The notes: generated from the letters alone by a model not told the origin. 64,000 nucleotides of DNA from Psilocybe azurescens (GCA_023853785.1 JAJIRX010000227.1:49503-113502); one strand, 5' to 3'. Shown: positions 45,390-57,529, counted from the stretch's first letter. Program-made: numbers and translations.

Positions 45390-46880
45390 CGCATGACAAT
45401 TGCATGGACATTTTCATTTTCACAGACTCAATAGCCTCTGCCCATCGAGCCGTTGATGTCTCCATCCACTCCGGACAGGGTCACTCTGTGGCTGTCTGTG
45501 AGGCTCTTCAGACTTGGTTCACCCATAAGGATGGCCAGTCAATTACCTTTGTGTATGTCCCCTTCGCGACTGCAGTGGGACTTGCATTATAAAGCACATG
45601 AGTACACAACCAAACTCAAAGTTGCACTGGGCCCCCACCCAGCTACATCATTTGACAGCCTGCATATGCAGGCTGCCCTCTCATGGCGCTTCTTGGAATG
45701 TTCTGTTCCAAGACCCCGAATATCGAGGACGGAACTTTCTCCAACTCAAAACAGTCGACGGGGCCGTTGCACAACCCGGGGGCAAAGACAACCCCTGGGT
45801 TCATTTTGCAAACATGAGCTCCCACAGCTCTACACATGCATGGGTAGGTGTATTCTGAATCATGTCGCCCATCGGGTCTTACTATTCCCAATTTAATCTT
45901 AACGATGGTAATACATTGTGCCCGTGTGGGTGTCCCTGGGAAACCCGCATGCATATCCTCACCTGCAAAAGGACTTATCATCCTCCCAGGACTTGCAAGC
46001 TTAGGCAGCCAACTACGTTGTGCTACCTTCACTCATTTTTGGAGATGAACCCAAAAGTGTTCGCCTTCCGCTCGGCTCCCCTTGCGGGCATTGGTTGACA
46101 ACTGACGTTGGGCATTGTGGGGGAGTCCTTGTTTGGTGGTCTTGATTGGCATGGGCCAATTATCCGCTTGGCTCGTGGTTGTTTGAGAATCCCTGGGGAA
46201 GGGCCATTTTGGCGGGGCTTGGCTCGCCACTGGCATCGGTGTTCAACTCACCTACCCCACTCAGGACCTAGGCCGGCGTTACAAATGGCGTTGAGTATGC
46301 AGAAACTAGGGAGAGCTGGTACCACTGGTCTTGGTCGTCGGACTTGGGGCGCCCCCTGCCCTTGTTAGTTATCTCCTGCTGGTGTTGCATCCACTGCACC
46401 CCAGGCTTCCTAAGGCTAGAGTCACTCCTATCCTATATCCAGTGAGGTTGTTCTTTGTAGATGACTTTCTTAATCTGCATCGAGGCTGGCATCATATCCC
46501 CACATTAGTTACCCTGTTATGTGCTCAGCACGGTCATTTATCGTAGGCTTCAGTGTTTCCAACGGACTCTTAGTAGTTTCAGCGAACAGTTTCTTAGTAG
46601 TTACCTGGTTGGGAATTTGTACTTAGCAACTGGACTGCTTTCGGCGCACTGGTATACAAATTGATGATTTTTTTTTTTTTTAAAAAAAGTAGCTACCCTG
46701 TTATGTGTTCGACACGGTTATTTATCATAGGCTTCAGTGTTTCCAATGGACTCTTAGTAGTTTCAGCGAACAGTTTCTTAGTAGTTACCTGGTCGGGCAT
46801 TTGTACTTAGCGACTGGACTGCTTTTGTGCACCAGTATACAAATTGATGATTTTAAAAAAATAAAATAAAAATAAATAAA
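45390..46880 (+). pseudogene. LINE fragment: RNase H, CPCGCPWETRMHILTC zinc knuckle and 3' UTR
   Basis: Plus-strand remnants of the C-terminal part of a Tad1/I-like LINE ORF2. An RNase H segment is at 45400-45590 (FIFTDSIASAHRAVDVSIHS..). A Trp-rich linker follows, then the C-terminal knuckle CPCGCPWETRMHILTCKRT (about 45920-45985), broken by frame changes. Then come about 600 bp of 3' UTR and two tandem LINE 3' ends (46500-46680 and 46690-46880), each finishing GTATACAAATTGATGATTTT plus an A-rich tail. It lies within the minus-strand LINE that split Copia A. Confidence 0.75.
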
Positions 46881-47150
46881 GGATGTTGATGTTAAACGGA
46901 CGGTCTGACGCCAAGTTATAGGTGCTGTGGAGTGCATCCTACAACTGAGGAAGGGTGTGGCAAGGCTGCCTCTGATATTGAATGGCCTCACACGGTGGTA
47001 GCTTGCGCTGTTGGACCCACAACATGAGGTCCCAAGTGCACTTGTTGGTAATGGATATTTCTGTGATTCTAGAATCAAAGAACATCTGTTTGGCATTTTT
47101 AACCACCTTACAATAAAGCTTCCAGTCTTCCGGGAGACCATACTCCCAAA
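46881..47150 (-). pseudogene. 5'-proximal piece of the minus-strand LINE that split Copia A
   Basis: Homologous, in reverse orientation, to 54410-54690 of the LINE further right (readings like ISITNK, WDLMLWVQQ, LPQLW). It represents the 5' end of the copy whose 3' end is at 43851. It adjoins Copia A at the 13-bp duplication. Confidence 0.7.
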
Positions 47151-47459
47151 GATAGCTCGTTCTGAGATAATAAACTTCTTGGTGACAGGATTGTAAAACT
47201 GCCAACCCTTGTTGTACCCAGATGGATACCCAACAAAGATACACTTCTCTGTGTGTGATTGCAGCAATTTCTGCTTGTCTCACTGTATATAGACATAAGC
47301 AGTGCACCCAAACACCCAGAAATGGCTAATATAGGGTTTCTTCTTGTACCAAGCAGTATAGGGTGTTGTAGCAGGCAGAGGTGCAGTAGGGAGCTGATTC
47401 CACACATGGACATAAGCAGAGACAGGACTGGTAGCTACAAACTGATTCATGGAAATGTG
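47151..47459 (-). pseudogene. Copia A: C-terminal integrase portion
   Basis: Minus-strand reading with a Copia-type integrase tail: PYTAWYKKKPYISHFWVFGC, TAYVYIQ, then KCIFVGYPSGYNKGWQFYNP and KFIISERAIF, where the LINE insertion begins. A stop after YVYIQ interrupts the frame. It is separated from the integrase core by the MITE at 47460-48202. Confidence 0.85.
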
Positions 47460-48202
47460 GTAGTTGCCGCAGGAAATCCTGCTTAGCTACCGCATATGAA
47501 TGAAACACTTTTATTTCATTCAAAACGGTTTCATTTTCATTTCAATCAACCCAAAACCTCTTTTTTCATCCTTCTTCCTTTATTTCTGCCACATTTTTCA
47601 TTCATTCAATTGAAATATCTTCATCTTTGACTCATTTGTGCTATGAATGATAAGCTCTACTTTTGTTTCATTCATCTGTGGCAATTGTTTCATTATTTCT
47701 TTCATCCTTGCCATAGAAATATTATTTCATTCATCTTCTACTATTACTTCAATGATTTTTCAATCATTTCTGGCAGGATTTTCAATGTCTTAATGCTTTC
47801 TAATTTAGGAAATACATTGTTGTTAGTGTGTGCTCATGTCTGTGCCTTGCTGCAGTGGTGGGGTGGCCCATTTGGGGTATTTTTGGATTTAAGGCTCAAA
47901 TCTGCCAATTACTACATCTGGTGTTGCAAAATAAGGCATTTAAAAAAAGTTCCCAGAAATTACATAATTGTTTCCCATCATATTTGCGAATGAAAGAGGT
48001 GCCTAGGGTGAATGAAACAGCAATGAAACAGCAATGAAACAGCTCTAGAAATGAATGAGACAGGAAATGAAAAACTTGCCAGTAATGAATGAAAGAAAAT
48101 ACTGTTTCTCGTTGCCAACAGCAATGAAACAAAAAATGTGAATGAAGAGAAAAGTGTTTCATTCATTCACGGTAGCTAAGCAAGATTCTCTGCGGCAGCT
48201 AC
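47460..48202. mobile_element. 743-bp MITE with ~60-bp inverted ends and TTTCATTC subterminal repeats
   Basis: Ends GTAGTTGCCGCAGGAAATCC / reverse complement of ..AATCTTGCTTAGCTACCG and GCGGCAGCTAC form inverted repeats of about 60 bp. The left third holds many TTTCATTC motifs and the right third many GAATGAAA motifs. TGTG flanks both sides (47456-47459, 48203-48206), a possible 4-bp duplication. It interrupts the Copia A integrase. No coding capacity; superfamily unknown. Confidence 0.75.
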
Positions 48203-48212
48203 TGTGTTTTCA

Positions 48213-49127
48213 TCAATGGAGATTGTAGCTACTATTGGAGACAGCCAGGACCCAAAACAATGCAGGTAGATTGGATTTATCTAACATAGCAGTAGCATGG
48301 TCAGAAATGGTGTGATTTGCACACTCTGCAACTCTGTTCTGCTGTGGCCTGTTCCAGGTGCTGTGACATTGTACAATGCCACACTGATCAGTGAATTTGA
48401 TGAAAGCAGCTGACATATATTCCCCAGCCTTGTCATCTTGTAAAGCCTTGATTTTTGTGTTGAGCTGGTTCTCAGCATACACTTTGAACGTCTTAAACAC
48501 CTCAAAAGTGTTGCTCTTTTGCTTTAAGAACAGTACAGCATGCAGCTTGGTACAGTCATCAAGGAAAGTGATCCAGTAGCAATATCCCTCTGGACTGGCA
48601 ACAGGGAGAGGTGCATGAAGATCAGAATGGATCAGCTCAAGTGGTTCAAGTGATTCTTTTGTGGAGCAGGGAAATGGTGCAGATGTCATTTTGCCTGCCA
48701 GACATGCCTTGCAAATCGGATCGGGCTGATCTTTGGAGGTAATGACAAGACCAAAGACCAGATCACCGTGTATCAATTGCTTGATTGTAGCATGACTGTG
48801 GTGCACACAGCGACGATGCCAAAGATTGATGCCCATTGGGAGAGTTGAAGCTGTGCTTGCACATTCTGAAATTGGCTCAGTAAATGCATCTAGAATGCCA
48901 CAATTTTGCGTGGTGACTGTATCTGCAAAGAGCATCATTCCGTTGTGTTTAAAAAGCATGGTGGTCTCATTCACTTCCATGTGGATGCCTTTGTGTTTGG
49001 TAAGGTATAAACATGCCAGTAGATTGTTGCAGAGTAGGGAAACATGCAAAACTTGTGTAAGCTCTACAGAACGCACTTCCTGACCCTCTATCACTGGATT
49101 GATCCTCACACTCCCAAAACCAGCCAA
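48213..49127 (-). pseudogene. Copia A: gag-pre-integrase and integrase core, 304 codons
   Basis: An open minus-strand frame. The gag-pre-integrase motif LWHRRCVHHSHATIKQLIHG is followed by the zinc-binding CKACLAGKMTSAPFP. The integrase core starts with the first catalytic Asp in LELIHSDLHAPLPVAS, then ITFLDDCTKLHAVLFLKQKS and, at the second Asp block, LQDDKAGEYMSAAFIKF. The canonical NG following the second Asp block (DNGGEF in most Copia elements) is replaced by DKAGEY. Homology continues at 47459 after the MITE. Upstream is cut by another minus-strand LINE at 49134. Confidence 0.88.
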
Positions 49128-49289
49128 ATAGACAATGGTTTTTTATTTTTATTTTTAATATCATCAATTTGTATACCGGTGCGCTGAAAGCAGTTCGGTT
49201 GCTAAGTACAAATGCCCAACCAGGTAACTACTAAGAAACTGTTTGCCGAAACTACTAAGAGTCCGTTGGAAACACTGAAGCCTATGATA

Positions 49290-50901
49290 CAGTGACTCAA
49301 AAACTGTCCGGATGTTTTTGAAATTGAACTTAAACTGACTATAATGACATGTAATCTTAATGAAATCATATGATTTAAAATGTACTAGAAAGCCTTGGAT
49401 TACAGCTTTCAGGAGATATTACATATATTTGTATTTGTTTGGTTCATTTATTATTATTAAATACTTTATAAAAATAACACATCCGGACAGTTTCTTTCGC
49501 GGCCCGTTGGAATATGGGTATCTATATAAACTAGTACTTTGTGTGACCCCAATTTGCTTTCAAAACATCTAAAACTCTTCTAGACATACTATTGATTGAT
49601 TTCACATAGTCTTCCTTGGGTATTTCCTCCCATTCCTCCAGTATTCAGCCCTACAACTCCTGGAAACCCTTTGGAGCATTTTTGTATTCTACAAAGCACA
49701 TTTTGAGAATATGCCACAAATTTTTGATTGAATTGAGATCTAGTTATTATGATAGTCAGTCCACAAGCTCTATTTTATGGTCTTTAAGCCATTTCTGAGC
49801 CTTTTGGATGTGTGCTTAAGGTCATTATCTTGCTAAAAGATGAAATCATCCTGATTAAGGTTGTAATACTTCAGAGTTTGGAAGACACAGTCATCCAAAA
49901 TGCTTACATAGAGTTCTCTGTACATCTTGCCTTCTATCCTGCACATGTGGCCAATACCACTTGTTGTTATACAACTCCAAATCATCATATGTCTTTCTCC
50001 AAATTTGATGGTTTTCTACATGCTGAGTTTGGAGAGGAGAACCAGCCTTTTTCCTCACCTACTGTCTTCCAACTGACCCAATTCAATTGATCTTGGTCTC
50101 ATCTGTAAACATAACATGTTTCCAGTCTTTTTCAGTTCAGTTTTCATACTTCTGGACAGAATTTCAAGCAAGCCTTCCTATCGTTCTTAGAGAGGAATGG
50201 CTTTTTGATCTTGACTTGTGCTACAAGATCCTTTTTTGAGTGAATTTTGAATGGTTTAGATGGAGATAGATGTGTTAGTGATAGTGGGAAGCTGACAGCA
50301 GAGTTGTGTGGAAGTACCAGCCTTTCCAGTGGAGACAAGTCAAACTAGGTGGCAGTGGTCATGGGGAGTGAGCTTTGAAAAATGGTCTTCATGATTTTTT
50401 TTCATCAATAACTCTATCCCAAAACATATCACCCAAATATTTGACTTCAAAACACCATGTTTGACATCAGTTTTACAAATAGAATCACCATTTTCTAGCA
50501 TAAAGATGATGTTAGAGTATAATTTAAAAAAGAGAGAATACATGACTGTGTAGTAGAGAATAATGGGCTATAAACTTGGGGAATGTAAAGTTTCAGTCTT
50601 TGTTATATACTTCCAACATGTTTTCATTCATTTGATATTTTTTTACATGTTTACAATAACAAAAACCTTATTGTGTTAATTCCAATGGGCCGCAAAGAAA
50701 CTGTCCGGATGTGTTATTTTTATAAAGTACTTAATAATAATATATGAACCAACTAAATACAAACATATGCTATATCTCCTGAAAGCTGTGATCCAGGGCT
50801 TTTCAGTACATTTTAAATCATGTAATTTCATAAAGATTACATGACATTATAGTCAATTTAAGTTCAATTTCAAAACATCCGGACAGTTTTTTGAGTCACT
50901 G
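49290..50901 (-). mobile_element. Tc1/mariner element, family C, complete ends, TA target duplication
   Basis: 1612 bp, TA on both sides. Ends CAGTGACTCAAAAACTGTCC / GGACAGTTTTTTGAGTCACTG; inverted repeats of about 215 bp. As in families A and B, each arm is bounded internally by an inverted copy of the end (..CATCCGGACAGTTTCTTTCG at 49480-49505 and its mirror near 50685). It is inserted in the LINE 3' UTR: the LINE sequence CCTATGA..AATGACC is continuous across it. Confidence 0.88.
49550..50500 (-). pseudogene. Tc1/mariner transposase relic of family C
   Basis: Minus-strand relic. A QQDNDLKHTSKR block (second catalytic Asp) is visible near 49830-49850, and a degraded LISIQSKICGIF stretch near 49730 stands where DLNPIENLW is expected. 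The N-terminal half (50100-50340, ..KKPFLSKNDRKACLKF..) shows the DNA-binding part. Multiple stops. Together with the well-kept ends this suggests the copy moved with help of an enzyme made elsewhere. Confidence 0.75.
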
Positions 50902-51381
50902 TAAATGACCGTGCTGAACACATAACAGGGTAACTAATGTGGGAATATAACGCCAACCTTGATGCAGAATAAGAAACAAGAAAGTGAACCTATCTACAAA
51001 GAACAACCTCACGGGATATAGACTAGGAATGACCCTAGCCTTAGAAAGCCTGGGGTGAAGTGTATACAGCACCAGCAGGAGATAACTAACAAGGGCGTGG
51101 GGAGCTCAGTCCAGCAGCCAAGACTAGCGGTACCAGCTCTCCCTAGTTCCTGCATACTCAACACTGTTTATAACGCAGCCTAGGTCCTGAGCGGGGTAGA
51201 TGAGTCAAACACTGAAACCAGTAGCGAGCCAAGTCCCGCCAAAACGGCTCTTCCCCAGGAATTCTCAAACAACAGCGAGCTAAGTGGATAATTGGCCCAT
51301 GCCAATCAAGACCACCGACATCCTTTCTTGTTCCGGTACTGACACATAGCCACCATGGGAAATATCTGATCATCATCGACA

Positions 51382-53400
51382 ATGTTCTACACAACGATCT
51401 ACTTGGGTAACCACCCCAGCAGCACCACCATTGGCAGTATTAGCTTTGGGTGTCCAAAGTTATGCCGCCTAAACAGCAACCACAAGGCCGCTGTCCCCCT
51501 TTCAGACAACTGCCTCCTCAGCCAGATCATCCACAGCTCAACCTTCGCCGACTGCATCCCTGGCTCAAACAGCAGGCGCTCTCCCACCGTTCAAGATACC
51601 TATAGTTAAGGCCCGGTCCCTGCTTTGCGTGGGGCATGCACTGCCCAACCCAGCTGCTCTGCCACGTCGTCAAGGCAGTTGTCTCGTCATTGCACTCCCA
51701 CAGTTACTGCCAGGGACAACACCGCCCAGCCCTCTGATGCTCCATTGCCTGTGAGGACTGAGGACGAAGATATGGATGACCCCCCACTTACCTATCACTC
51801 AGTTACAGAGATTCTGACATGGTAGAAGATAGTCAAAGGATTATGGGGGCACTCAGGACGATCTTGGGGTATGTCAATTCCTCACACATCAACCTTCATT
51901 CCTCCCCTGTTGGGGCTTCCCTGGCTCAAGCAGTGGTTGATTTCACCCATGATGCCATTAATGGGGACCTGGGTACCACACCCACTCCTGATAACATCCT
52001 CCCAATCTGTGCGGTTGCAGAGCTATTTGCTGCAGAAGACAACACTATTCAAAGGCCATTGGCTCTCGGTCGCGCTTCTCCAGACTCTCTCCACATCTCC
52101 TCCCCTCCCGCTTGGTCTGACCATGGTGGGGCTGGTGATGATGATGTCGTTATGACCCTGGCTGAACCGGTTCACTCCTCTCATAGGAGCACACAGGCCA
52201 GGCCTCCTGTCCGAGCACAGCAGGACAAAGGGAAAGGTCAGGCTGACAAGCCTCCCTCTCCTCCCCCTGCTCTTCCTCAACCCTGCCCTCTGGCCAAGAA
52301 ACTGGTTGTACCTAATCAGAGGCCCCCCCAGTGCCTCCCTCCTCTACCTGCCCTGTGCGTCCTGGCTCATGTTCTTACGCTGAGGCCACTCGCAAGAAGG
52401 CGCGAAGTCCAGCAGCCAGCTCCACCAGCTGCCTCTGCGTCCCGTCCCCCCCTCCTGCAAGAGTAGGAGGATTCCAGACAATACCGCACATGGCCCCTCC
52501 AGGCGCCAGTTGCTCATCGATGTGGGAGATCATTCAAAAGACGCTAATCTCACCACCACCCTGTTCAAGGACTTGTCTTTGGACATCCTCCACCGCCAGG
52601 GCCTTTGTGTTAAGGTCCTTGGCATTCAATTAGCGTACGATGGGTACTCTGTACCCACTGACAAAGTCCCCATTGAGCATGACACAGATATTCTCCGTGG
52701 TGCAGTCACTGCTCATTTCAAGACCCACTACAAATTTACACCATGGGTCGGCATGCCCACGTCCAAATTGTTCCTATGAATTGTCAATGTTCCTCGGTTC
52801 CAAGGTACTCACTATGACCTTGACCATCTCACCGAGCAGGAAGAGGTTGCTTTGGCACTCAAAGCCTCTCCCATTTGGACTTCATTGCACATCCTATGTG
52901 GGGACCCCCACGTAGTTTGCACCTCCAAGGCAAGCACCACCGCCACTGCTTTCTTTGATATCTGGGACACTGCATCCGGTGCCTGCACTCACCAGCTCAT
53001 CGACAAACAGTTCATGTTCAGGGGTTGCCCCCTCTGGATATGTTCTAGTATGAAGAGCTCTGGCGTCCCCCTCTGCACTTGGTGTTGGAAGTGGGGTCAT
53101 CCTGTTGGCCGCTGCCATGCAGTTGCCGCCAAATGCCTGTGTTGCTCTGGTCCTCACAAGTTGGAGGAGCACCATGCCATTGCAGGTTGCTGCAAAGGCA
53201 ATCCGAAGGCAGACCCCTCACAGGCATGAATGCCTGCTGGGGAGCCTTGCCCTCATCTCCCTTGCTGCCCAAACTATGGTAAGAACCACGGTGCCCATGA
53301 GCATGCTTGCGTATTCTGGAGTCACAGATTCAACCAGCTTTGGCATGTCAAGAAATATTGTCAGGTATGAGTGAATTCTTTTGCAAACTGATCCTCCCTA
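51382..53400 (+). pseudogene. LINE ORF1 (gag-like) with CCHC zinc knuckles
   Basis: ORF1 of a Tad1/I-type non-LTR retrotransposon: a nucleic-acid binding protein that packages the element RNA. The N-terminal part is Ser/Pro-rich (51382-52466). From 52490 a globular part follows, then the knuckle CTWCWKWGHPVGRCHAVAAKC with CLCCSGPHKLEEHHAIAGCC (53070-53200) and a further C..NYGKNHGAHEHAC block (53265-53310). The frame changes near 51820, 52470 and 52780, so it is not intact as written. ORF2 begins about 25 bp after its end. Confidence 0.78.
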
Positions 53401-53416
53401 ACAAGCAGTCATTAGG

Positions 53417-54832
53417 ATGAGTCAAACCATCCAGGACCTTCCGGTTATAATTTTGAGTTTCAACTGCAGAAAGTCCAGCCTAAGCGTAGAAACTATACTC
53501 GAACATTTTGTATTAACATACAATATTGTTTTTATCCAAGAACCTCCCTGGAGGTTTGTACATACCGCACCGTCTACTTCTTGTAAGTCTGGTGATGATG
53601 TTATCGGCACCCCATTGCACCCTGTCTGGTTGCCTATGGTGCATATTCCTGAACCTGATACCTGCCTAAGGGTTATGGCCTATGTGTCTAACCGCTTGAA
53701 AGAGTTTTGTCCATCCATGCGTCGTGATCTTATTGATCATCATGATGTCCTCATTCTCAGCCTGTTTGCAAACAGACAGAGCTATAATTTGATGAATGTC
53801 TACTCAGACGAGACCCATACGGCTGCTCTCCTCCTTGCAGAGGAGGCGGCCTCACTCCCACCCTTCATTTATATGGGGGTGACTTTAACATCCACTCCCA
53901 GGAATGGGATGGAGGCCATCGCAGCCATCCAGGAGTTGCCACTCAACTCCTCAACACTGCGTCAGAACTAGGCTTGCAATGGGCTCCTTTTGTGAATCCA
54001 GGGCCAACCTTCTACCCTTGCATCCAAGGCTTTTGCTCTACAGTGATTGATGTGGCATTCGTGCAACCGGACCAGACCCTGACAGTGCAGGTCACCCGGG
54101 TGCACAACGCCATGGGCAAGTCGGATCATATCCCGCTTGCCACTATTCTATCAATCTCTGCTGATTCTGGGGCCTCGCCCGCAGAGCTCTCAAAGCCAAC
54201 AGAGAGGAGCAAATCCACTTTGTCAGAGTCATTGAGGAGAGTTTGCCATGAAAGTGGACAAACATACTCCTCTCAACATATCTGACCAGATTGATGCAGT
54301 GGTGCAAGCCATTGCTGATTTGTTCTCTGCAGCATGGGAAACCTGTTCCAGAGAGGTCACTATTATGAGGCACTCAAAACCATGGTGGATGGATGATTGC
54401 TCAGTTGCGCTTCAGGCTTACCAGGAACATGGTCTTCTGGAAGACTGGAAGCTTTATTGAAAGGTGGTCAAAAACACCAAACGGGTCTTCTTTGATTCTA
54501 GATTCTAGGATCACAGAAATATCCATTACCAACAAGCGCACTTGGGACCTCATGTCCTGGGTCCAACAGTGCAAGTTACCATCTTGTGAGAATATCCAAT
54601 ATAAGGGGCAGCCTTGCCATGCTCTTCCTCAGTTGTGGAATGCACTCCACAACACCTATAACTTGGCGTCAGACTGGCTGTTTGATATCAACATACTCAA
54701 TTCCATCCCCGACATGCCCATTCAGAGATGGGTCCCATTCTCTGCACTTGAGATGCAGGAGGTTCTGGCCTCCTGCTCCAATGTGTTGGCCCCAGGGCCA
54801 GACCACATCAAGTGGTCTTATCTCAAGATGTT
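53417..54832 (+). pseudogene. LINE ORF2, part 1: APE-type endonuclease
   Basis: Start ATG 53417. The apurinic endonuclease-like domain shows ILSFNCRKS, IFIQEPPWR-like VFIQEPPW, MNVYSD, then GDFNIHSQEWD after a frame change at about 53880, and SDHIPL near 54120. It is the enzyme that nicks target DNA for target-primed reverse transcription. The linker to RT (54250-54832, ..APGPDHIKWSYLKMLMHG) is followed directly by the KDZ transposon at 54841. Frame changes at about 53880 and 54250 suggest decay or sequence error. Continues at 62644. Confidence 0.85.
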
Positions 54833-54859
54833 GATGCATGGTGTACTTTACAGTGCCCC

Positions 54860-55215
54860 CATATTCCGTTGGACTCCAACGGACTTTCACCGGACCCAGC
54901 CAATTCCGATGAATCTGGCTGGACAGTCTATTGGACGTCCAACGGATTCCGTTGGACTTGAAAAAATTCGGTACCAGTCCAGTCAGAGTCCGGCCAAATT
55001 CCGGTCAAATTCGGTCAAGTCACTTCAAGACAGAAAACAGGTGGACTGGCCGGACTGTCCAGTCCGTTGGACTTCCAATGGACTTCCAATGGACTTCCAA
55101 TGGACTTCCACCGGACTCTCAGCAATTAATTAGACCAGATCCAAGAGTGCTCTGTCCAGTGGAGTCCAGTGGATATCCACTGGATGTCCACTGGACTCCA
55201 CTGGACTGTTATTGG
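54860..55215. repeat. Left subterminal repeat array of the KDZ element
   Basis: Repeated GTTGGACTTCCAAT-, ATTCCGTTGGACT- and CAGTGGATGTCCA-type units of about 12-14 bp, closely matching 27400-27715. Such arrays are typical binding platforms for a transposase; here that role is inferred. The array ends at TTTAATTGCAGACTT, after which unique internal sequence begins. Confidence 0.85.
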
Positions 55216-55376
55216 TTTAATTGCAGACTTTATTGAAGAAATCCAATTACCATATCCAGAGAGGTTTTCAACTGCTATCTACCATAGTCTACATATACAT
55301 GTTATATCTTTATATGCCATTTATTTAGCCTAGTCATCATCATCATTGCCATCTGCTTCCAGCTGATCAGTGACTG

Positions 55377-57529
55377 TCACTCCTCTTTTTTAGCTTGTCG
55401 TTGGAGAACCTTCCTTGTGTGATAAGAAAGCATGGTATGTATAAACCAGTTATAGTTTTGAGGTGTCATTCTCTTGAGAATGGAGTCAAAACCACCAAGC
55501 CATGCATTGAGTTGCTCACAGGCCTATTTCAGTTATACTATCAGTACATAAATAATTACAATGACTAGAAAGAATTTTACCTGAGTATTAAATGCCCGTT
55601 TTGATATGTGGTCCCATCAGAAGCTGTTGCTGTTATGACTAAATTTGGAGCTGACCCATCTGTGGGAGCTGGATTACACCAAGTTCGACAAAGAATATCT
55701 GTTTTGCGATGATTCTGGTAATGATAACTGTCAACTATAAATCGTGTTGTTTGTGACCATTCATCCCAGTGACCTTGTGCAGCAATATGTTTAAGCACTG
55801 TACATGCTTTGTCAATGCAGATATAGTCAGGGCGTGATTCCTTTGTTGGATAAACTTTGTTTATAAAAGCCAGGATATTTGGATCTGACTCTGATCTTGC
55901 AAATTTTGCCCATGCCTCAACAACACCACATGGGAAACAGATTGTTTCAACACAATAAAAGGTTGCAGGACCAAAATAGTGTTTTATTTTTTAAGTTCTG
56001 CAGGTGGCTGGTCATGTGGCTGATATTCACGCTCATGTTTTGGATTCCACTCTAAATTTTCTTGCTGACGGTTTAACATTCTCTTTGAGCCTGATAACCC
56101 TTCAGCAGAGTGATCAAGCTTGTATTTATTCCAAACATTTTGATGAGCTTCACAAGCCATGGTAGAAGGAATTGAAGTGCCTGTACAATCTCTAACACGG
56201 CATCGATTGCCAAATTCATGTTCATGCACTTGACAAAAGGCACCTCCTCGGTAATTTGCTAAATCAGATGTGCAACCATCATATGCACAATGCTAGATAA
56301 TAATGTTAAATCTTACTATTATGGATCAGAATTTAAAAAAATACCTTTGTGCCATTAACCATTCCATCAATTACCCGCATTGTTACATTCTGCATCTGAA
56401 CTGAGTTCTGAGCAGCAGGATTATTAGAACCTGATTGCACTACTGTAGATTCTACCACAGGGTCAACACCAAGAACAGCAGAAGAGTCATTAGGGGTTGA
56501 AATTATATCTGATGTTGCTCGGTAGGGTTGGGAGCACTCAGCACAGGCATGACCCTTTGCTGGCTGAATGAGACCCTCATGACCCAAAACAGTAAAGGCT
56601 TCTTCTGTCACTTCATCTATTGACGCCACATCTCGGATAATAAAATCTATTCCAGACATCTCAGAAGCTTGCCGGATAGATTCATGTACAAAAGCAGCCT
56701 GAACTTGGCGACGGGAAAGTGTGACACAGTCAGTGCCATAGGTGTCATTGAAAAAATTGGCCCAACCAGATGTAGATGCATGGAGATGATATATTCCACT
56801 CAATACTGCTGCTGAAAACTTGCGATCTACCCAAAGGTTCTGTCCAACCTTAAGATAAACTGCAGAGTTCAGAAAGAATTGCATAGCTTCTGTATTATCT
56901 GTTGCAGGTGTACGTTCATGATCTGCATAATAAATAGTCTTGCAGTTACTGCAAAATCCAGAGAGCAACTGGACATTCTGAAATACATCTATGCCTTTGA
57001 TTAAAGTCACAGTTGGAATATCCCGAGGTCGGGTATTTTGTGTTAAAGAACACCGATTGCAATCTGATGTTAAACAGACAGATGAGTTTGGGCAAATAAG
57101 AAGGGCTGGTTGGATAGAATTATGTGATGTACGTTGCAAGGTACCTGTGAATTTCTGTCTTTGATTATATGGATAGAGGCCCAAAACTTGTGAAAATTTG
57201 CTCAGTTTCACTGACAAAAGTGTAACATCTTGATTCCTGGTGGTTGCAGTCTCAATCAAAGATAATTCAGACTCTGAGAATAGAGTAACTGCATTATCAG
57301 GCCCAAGTTTTGCAATAATTGCACGGGCCAAACATTTAATCCATGATGTTGCCCTACATCCTGCATCCTGTTTAAAATGCAAAGAGAGTAGCTCTGTGTT
57401 GTTGGTCATGGACAGTAAAACTGTGATAACAGTTGGAAGTGATATTTTCTGACCAAAATTGTCGATGATAAAGTCACTGAAGTCTTTGAAAACCATGTCA
57501 GGAAAAGGAGCAGACTGGGTGCTTGCCAT
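55377..57529 (-). CDS. KDZ transposase with CxC5/CxC6-like cysteine clusters, apparent 1-nt frameshift
   Basis: Predicted transposase of the KDZ superfamily (RNase H-fold DDE-type). From the N-terminus: a helical region; a CxC5-like cluster (LICPNSSVCLTSDCNRCS, FCSNCKTIYYADHE); a CxC6-like cluster (GHACAECSQPY, then HCAYDGC, FCQVHEHEFGNRCRVRDC); and the catalytic part with conserved acidic blocks YICIDKAC, RFIVDSYHYQNH and ACEQLNAWLGGF. It ends HTRKVLQRQAKKEE with TGA at 55377-55379. Introns: about 56280-56335 and about 55502-55572, both GT-AG. At the T6 run 55987-55992 (A6 on the coding strand) one base is missing: the frame passes from PPAELKK to HYFGPATFYC only if an A is added. The start could instead be 57730, but the preceding 67 residues are hydrophobic and not family-like. 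Function in mobilising this element and its deletion derivatives is inferred. Confidence 0.85.

Larger units (their letters stand above)
49134..51370 (-). mobile_element. 3' end of a second minus-strand LINE, inserted upstream of Copia A
   Basis: The T-rich tail at 49134-49160 is followed by ATCAATTTGTATACCGGTGC and the same LINE 3' UTR as at 43851 and 46690. It continues beyond the Tc1 insertion at 50904-51370, where it is the reverse complement of 46100-46500. GACAATGGT at the left border and GACAATGTT near 51381 may be its target duplication. It carries no intact ORF. Confidence 0.75.
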
